DNA of 34,993 bases. Source: an uncultured Collinsella sp. Its GTDB lineage: Bacteria > Actinomycetota > Coriobacteriia > Coriobacteriales > Coriobacteriaceae. The stretch is from contig CAAFEY010000057.1 of NCBI GenBank assembly GCA_900761995.1, positions 1-34,993 on the forward strand. The letters are read 5' to 3'. The position numbers and the translations under genes were made by a program. This document shows, one piece after another, positions 32,313 to 34,993 of the stretch. Every line of letters begins with the position of its first letter. The first letter of the stretch is position 1. The notes beneath the pieces are model-generated. The model was given only the letters and a program-made list of their open reading frames with translations, had not been told where the DNA came from and did no database searches.

Positions 32313-34211
32313 CTAATTCTTATCGGAGGCTTCGGCCTCGGCTGACTGTTCGGCGGTTTTCTCGGAATCTGATTCGGAGGTGGATTCCTGATCGGTGTTG
32401 TCGCGAATCGTTTGCGCGTCAATCACCTGACGGGTCTGCTCCTCGTCAATCTGATGGCGGTACTTGGAAATGGTGTCCTGCGCATCGTCGACACTCGTTT
32501 GCGGAATGCCTGCCTTCAGGCGGTTTTGCGTGTCTTCGGGCAGGTCGGACAGCTTGATGCTGGTTTCGCTTTCGAGCCAGTGGAGCTCGATCCCGAGCGT
32601 CTTGCCGGGCAGGCCGCGCCAGACGGCGACATTGCCGTGGTAGGTTCCCAAGTAATAGGAGCCGGTGACGCCCGTGTATGCCCAGATGCCTGCTACCAGC
32701 ACAAAGACAAGGGCCAAGACGGTGGCGATGGTGACATTGCGGCGTCGGACGCGTTTTGCCTCGCGCATGACGCCGTCGTCGACCAGATCGACGACCACCA
32801 CGGTCACGTTGTCGTGGCCGCCGGCGGCGAGCGCCGCGTCCACCAAGTTGTCGACACAGATCTGTGCGCTCGAGGACTGCGTGGCGATGTTCTCGATATC
32901 GCTATCGGGAATCATGCTCGAAAGACCGTCGGAGCACAGAATCAGGCGGTCGCCTTCCTCGATGTGCAGGATAAAGTGGTCGGCATACATGGCGGGATCC
33001 GAGCCCAGCGCGCGGGTGATGACCGAGCGGTTGGGGTGGACGCGGGCCTCGTCGGCCGTAATCTCGCCGGCATCCACGAGCTCCTCCACGTAGGAGTGGT
33101 CGCGGGTCACGCGGATGAGCGTACCCTCGTGGAGCAGGTAGGCGCGCGAGTCGCCCACGTGGGCGATGGCGAGCGTATCGTTTTCGATGTAGGCGCAGGT
33201 GGCCGTGCATCCCATGCCGGGTTTGCCCAGGCCGTTGAGGGCGGCCTCGATCACGGCGGCGTTGGCGGCCTCAACGGCTGCGGCCAGGCGCGCGGCGTCG
33301 GCGGACTGCGGCGCCGTCTTGGCGATGGTCTCGACGGCGATGGAGGATGCCACCTCGCCGGCGGCGTGTCCTCCCATGCCGTCGCACACGCAAAAGAGCG
33401 GCGACTGCACCAGATAGGAGTCCTCATTGTGCGGGCGCACACATCCGACGTCGGAGCGGGCGCCCCACATAAGCTGCGTGGTGGTGCCGGCGTCGTAGGT
33501 CGAGTCGGTCTCGATGCGCTCGTCGGTCAGCGGCTCAAAGCTCATGGTCGAGCCGGGATCTTTGAGCTTTGCCTCCACGGCCGCGACATCGATCTCGGCG
33601 GTGTCGCCGGGGGAGACGGTGTCGGCATCATCTCCCGACTCGGCGTCGGAGACGTCCGGAAGGTTGAGATCTTCGGTTACGCGGTCAGCGGGATCGCCGT
33701 CCTGCTGCGGCTCGACGGCCGTCGGCTCGGGCGTCGCAAAGTGCGACGGCGCGGGCGTGCTCTGGGGTTGAGCGGAGGGCTCGGGAGCTGCGGCGGGCGC
33801 GGCAACGGGCTGTTCGACTTCGGCAGGCGTTGCAGATGCGGGTGCCGCCTCGCTTGCCGGGGCGACGGGGAATACCGGCGCGGCAGGCTCGGGGGCGGTA
33901 AACACGGCAGCGCTCTCGTTAATCGCCTCGGCGACGGGCTCGGCAAAGTGAGCCGGTGCGGGCGTTGCCTCCGGTTCCGCGGACTGTTCGGCAGCGTGCG
34001 CGCCGATGGGGGCATCGAGCTGCTCGGTGTCGGCGTCCTCGTCATCGACGAGTGCCGGATACTCTTGAGTTACATGCGAAAGAGGCAGGGAGAACACGGT
34101 GTCCTCGGGCTCCACGGTCGCAGGGCGCGCCGGAGCGGCATGAGCCGGCGCAGCTGCGGGGGCAGTCGGCGTCTCGGGCATGGTTGCGGACTTGTTCTCC
34201 TCGTCGATCAT
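32313..34211 (-). CDS. pstP: PP2C-type Ser/Thr phosphatase PstP with long disordered N-terminus
   Basis: 632 residues; reverses PknB phosphorylation. The catalytic PP2C domain spans about 245-485: GARSDVGCVRPHNEDS (250-265), CDGMGGHAAGE (276-286), HVGDSRAYLL, ILCSDGLSSM, and GGHDNVTVVVV with metal-binding Asp. One membrane span follows (ATVLALVFVLVAGIWAYTG, about 498-516), then about 115 extracytoplasmic residues. Unusual is the ~240-residue N-terminal extension rich in Pro, Ala and acidic residues, with EDTVFSL at 37-43; typical PstP has none. The ATG at 34211 overlaps the fhaB TGA by four bases (ATGA), so they are translationally coupled. A start at residue 11 is possible. Confidence 0.95.
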   Translation of the reverse strand: MIDEENKSATMPETPTAPAAAPAHAAPARPATVEPEDTVFSLPLSHVTQEYPALVDDEDADTEQLDAPIGAHAAEQSAEPEATPAPAHFAEPVAEAINESAAVFTAPEPAAPVFPVAPASEAAPASATPAEVEQPVAAPAAAPEPSAQPQSTPAPSHFATPEPTAVEPQQDGDPADRVTEDLNLPDVSDAESGDDADTVSPGDTAEIDVAAVEAKLKDPGSTMSFEPLTDERIETDSTYDAGTTTQLMWGARSDVGCVRPHNEDSYLVQSPLFCVCDGMGGHAAGEVASSIAVETIAKTAPQSADAARLAAAVEAANAAVIEAALNGLGKPGMGCTATCAYIENDTLAIAHVGDSRAYLLHEGTLIRVTRDHSYVEELVDAGEITADEARVHPNRSVITRALGSDPAMYADHFILHIEEGDRLILCSDGLSSMIPDSDIENIATQSSSAQICVDNLVDAALAAGGHDNVTVVVVDLVDDGVMREAKRVRRRNVTIATVLALVFVLVAGIWAYTGVTGSYYLGTYHGNVAVWRGLPGKTLGIELHWLESETSIKLSDLPEDTQNRLKAGIPQTSVDDAQDTISKYRHQIDEEQTRQVIDAQTIRDNTDQESTSESDSEKTAEQSAEAEASDKN

Positions 34212-34624
34212 CGACGGTTCACCTTCATGACCACGTCGCCAATCTGGACCTCATCACCCTCGCGCAGCGTTGCGGGCTCCACCAGCTGACGGCCGTTAAC
34301 GAGCGTGCCGTTCAGCGAGTTGAGGTCTTCGATGATGAGTGCCGGGCCCTGCAGCGAAAAGCGTGCGTGCGAGGCCGAGACAAACGGCTCGTTGATGCAG
34401 ATGTCCGAGGACGGCGAGCGGCCCACGATGACGGGGCCGAGCATGTCTACATGGATGCCACGGATGCCGCGCGGACCCTTGTCCACATCGATCGTCCAGA
34501 TAGCGGAGTCGCGGCGCTGGCCGCGTACGAGTCCCACGCCGGTTTTCATGACGGCGAACAGGAAGATGTAGAGCAGGGCGACCAGGACGATGCGGCCTGC
34601 AAAAAGGACGATATCGATGTTCAT
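34208..34624 (-). CDS. fhaB: FHA-domain membrane protein FhaB/FipA-like
   Basis: 138 residues. A membrane span lies at about 4-27 (IVLFAGRIVLVALLYIFLF), then a basic patch (RGQRR). The FHA domain, about 60-135, has the phospho-Thr-binding features GRSPSSDICI, SASHARF, and NSLNGTLVNG. In the actinobacterial family it binds phosphorylated partners at growth sites, linking PknB signalling to septal or polar synthesis. It starts seven bases after the fhaA stop codon and overlaps pstP by four bases. Confidence 0.94.
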   Translation of the reverse strand: MNIDIVLFAGRIVLVALLYIFLFAVMKTGVGLVRGQRRDSAIWTIDVDKGPRGIRGIHVDMLGPVIVGRSPSSDICINEPFVSASHARFSLQGPALIIEDLNSLNGTLVNGRQLVEPATLREGDEVQIGDVVMKVNRR

Positions 34625-34630
34625 AAGCGA

Positions 34631-34993
34631 CTATCCCCTAAATTCAAAGGTGCTCAGGCCAAACGTCAGCAGGTCGCCGTTGCGCAGCGGGCAGCGCGTG
34701 ATGCGGCGGTTGTTGACGAGCGTGCCGTTGGTGGAATTGAGGTCCTCGATCGACCAGTCCGAACCGGTAAAGGTGAGCTGGGCGTGACGGCGCGACACGT
34801 TGGGGTCGCGCAGGGCGATGTCAGAAACCGAACGCTCGCGACCGATGGTCACCTGCGCGGAGGTGATGCTGTGGCTCTCGCCGCTCACGACGTCGACGAG
34901 CTGGGCGAGCGGGCGCTGCGGGGCGCGGGTGCTCGCCATGTTGGAGGCGATACCGGCCGCGGCGCCAAGGCCCACGGCGGCGCCGGTCGCGGC
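34631..34993 (-). CDS. fhaA: FHA-domain protein FhaA-like, C-terminal part (start outside window)
   Basis: The frame is open to the right edge of the window; about 120 residues are visible. A Gly/Ala-rich stretch is followed by an FHA domain with VTIGRERSVSDIALRDPNVS, SRRHAQL and LNSTNGTLVNNR, the three phospho-Thr-binding loops. In the family an N-terminal DUF3662 domain is expected beyond the edge. First visible gene of the operon fhaA-fhaB-pstP-rodA/pbp-pknB, an order shared with Mycobacterium, apart from the fusion and the missing pknA. Confidence 0.9.
   Translation of the reverse strand, partial: AATGAAVGLGAAAGIASNMASTRAPQRPLAQLVDVVSGESHSITSAQVTIGRERSVSDIALRDPNVSRRHAQLTFTGSDWSIEDLNSTNGTLVNNRRITRCPLRNGDLLTFGLSTFEFRG

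Overview
The window is bacterial, GC-rich and densely coded, and it reads as a member of the Coriobacteriia, most probably Collinsella or a close relative. Three things point there. HspR, not HrcA or CtsR, is the heat-shock repressor and sits at the end of a dnaK-grpE-dnaJ cluster. There is an actinobacterial-type FHA / PP2C phosphatase / RodA-PBP / PASTA-kinase cluster. Mannose-class PTS genes with a DUF956 partner complete the picture of a gut-type actinobacterium. This is inference from gene content; no 16S gene is present.

Layout. 1-2006: end of an NAD biosynthesis operon (partial nadB, nadC, niaR). 2243-2428: a two-cluster ferredoxin on the minus strand. 2429-3023: a long intergenic stretch with a possible structured RNA and the dnaK promoter. 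3024-7324: dnaK, grpE, a zinc-finger-less dnaJ, and hspR. 7706-10006: an aconitase-superfamily hydratase. 10007-11711: a repeat-rich, gene-poor islet with one hypothetical anchored protein, a possible 51-residue membrane peptide and a three-unit hairpin array with an exact 80-base period. 11712-14339: clpB, whose upstream region shares an unusual element with dnaK. 14463-14642: a 59-residue hypothetical protein. 14887-16239: an AAA/DUF4143 ATPase with a large palindrome over its promoter. 16284-17786: a membrane-anchored protein with an acidic N-terminal region.

18025-23207: a redox locus. A polytopic membrane protein and a TetR regulator (minus strand) diverge from a 925-residue Fe-S/FAD oxidoreductase followed by an orphan HypA. 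Two near-identical palindromes in the divergent promoter region probably bind the TetR protein. 23559-26841: mannose-family PTS EIIAB, EIIC, EIID and DUF956. 26967-27042: tRNA-Arg(CCU), with a partial second copy of its 3' end 131 bases downstream. 27344-34993 (minus): the cell-wall growth and signalling cluster, transcribed fhaA (partial), fhaB, pstP, a single-chain RodA-PBP fusion, and pknB.

How the parts work together. The chaperone genes and clpB form one proteostasis regulon that HspR probably represses through a shared operator. The minus-strand cluster links peptidoglycan synthesis to reversible Thr phosphorylation: the kinase senses muropeptides through PASTA repeats, FHA proteins read phospho-Thr, and the phosphatase resets the system. 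Intergenic spaces carry several families of inverted repeats, some acting as terminators, which look like dispersed elements of this genome.
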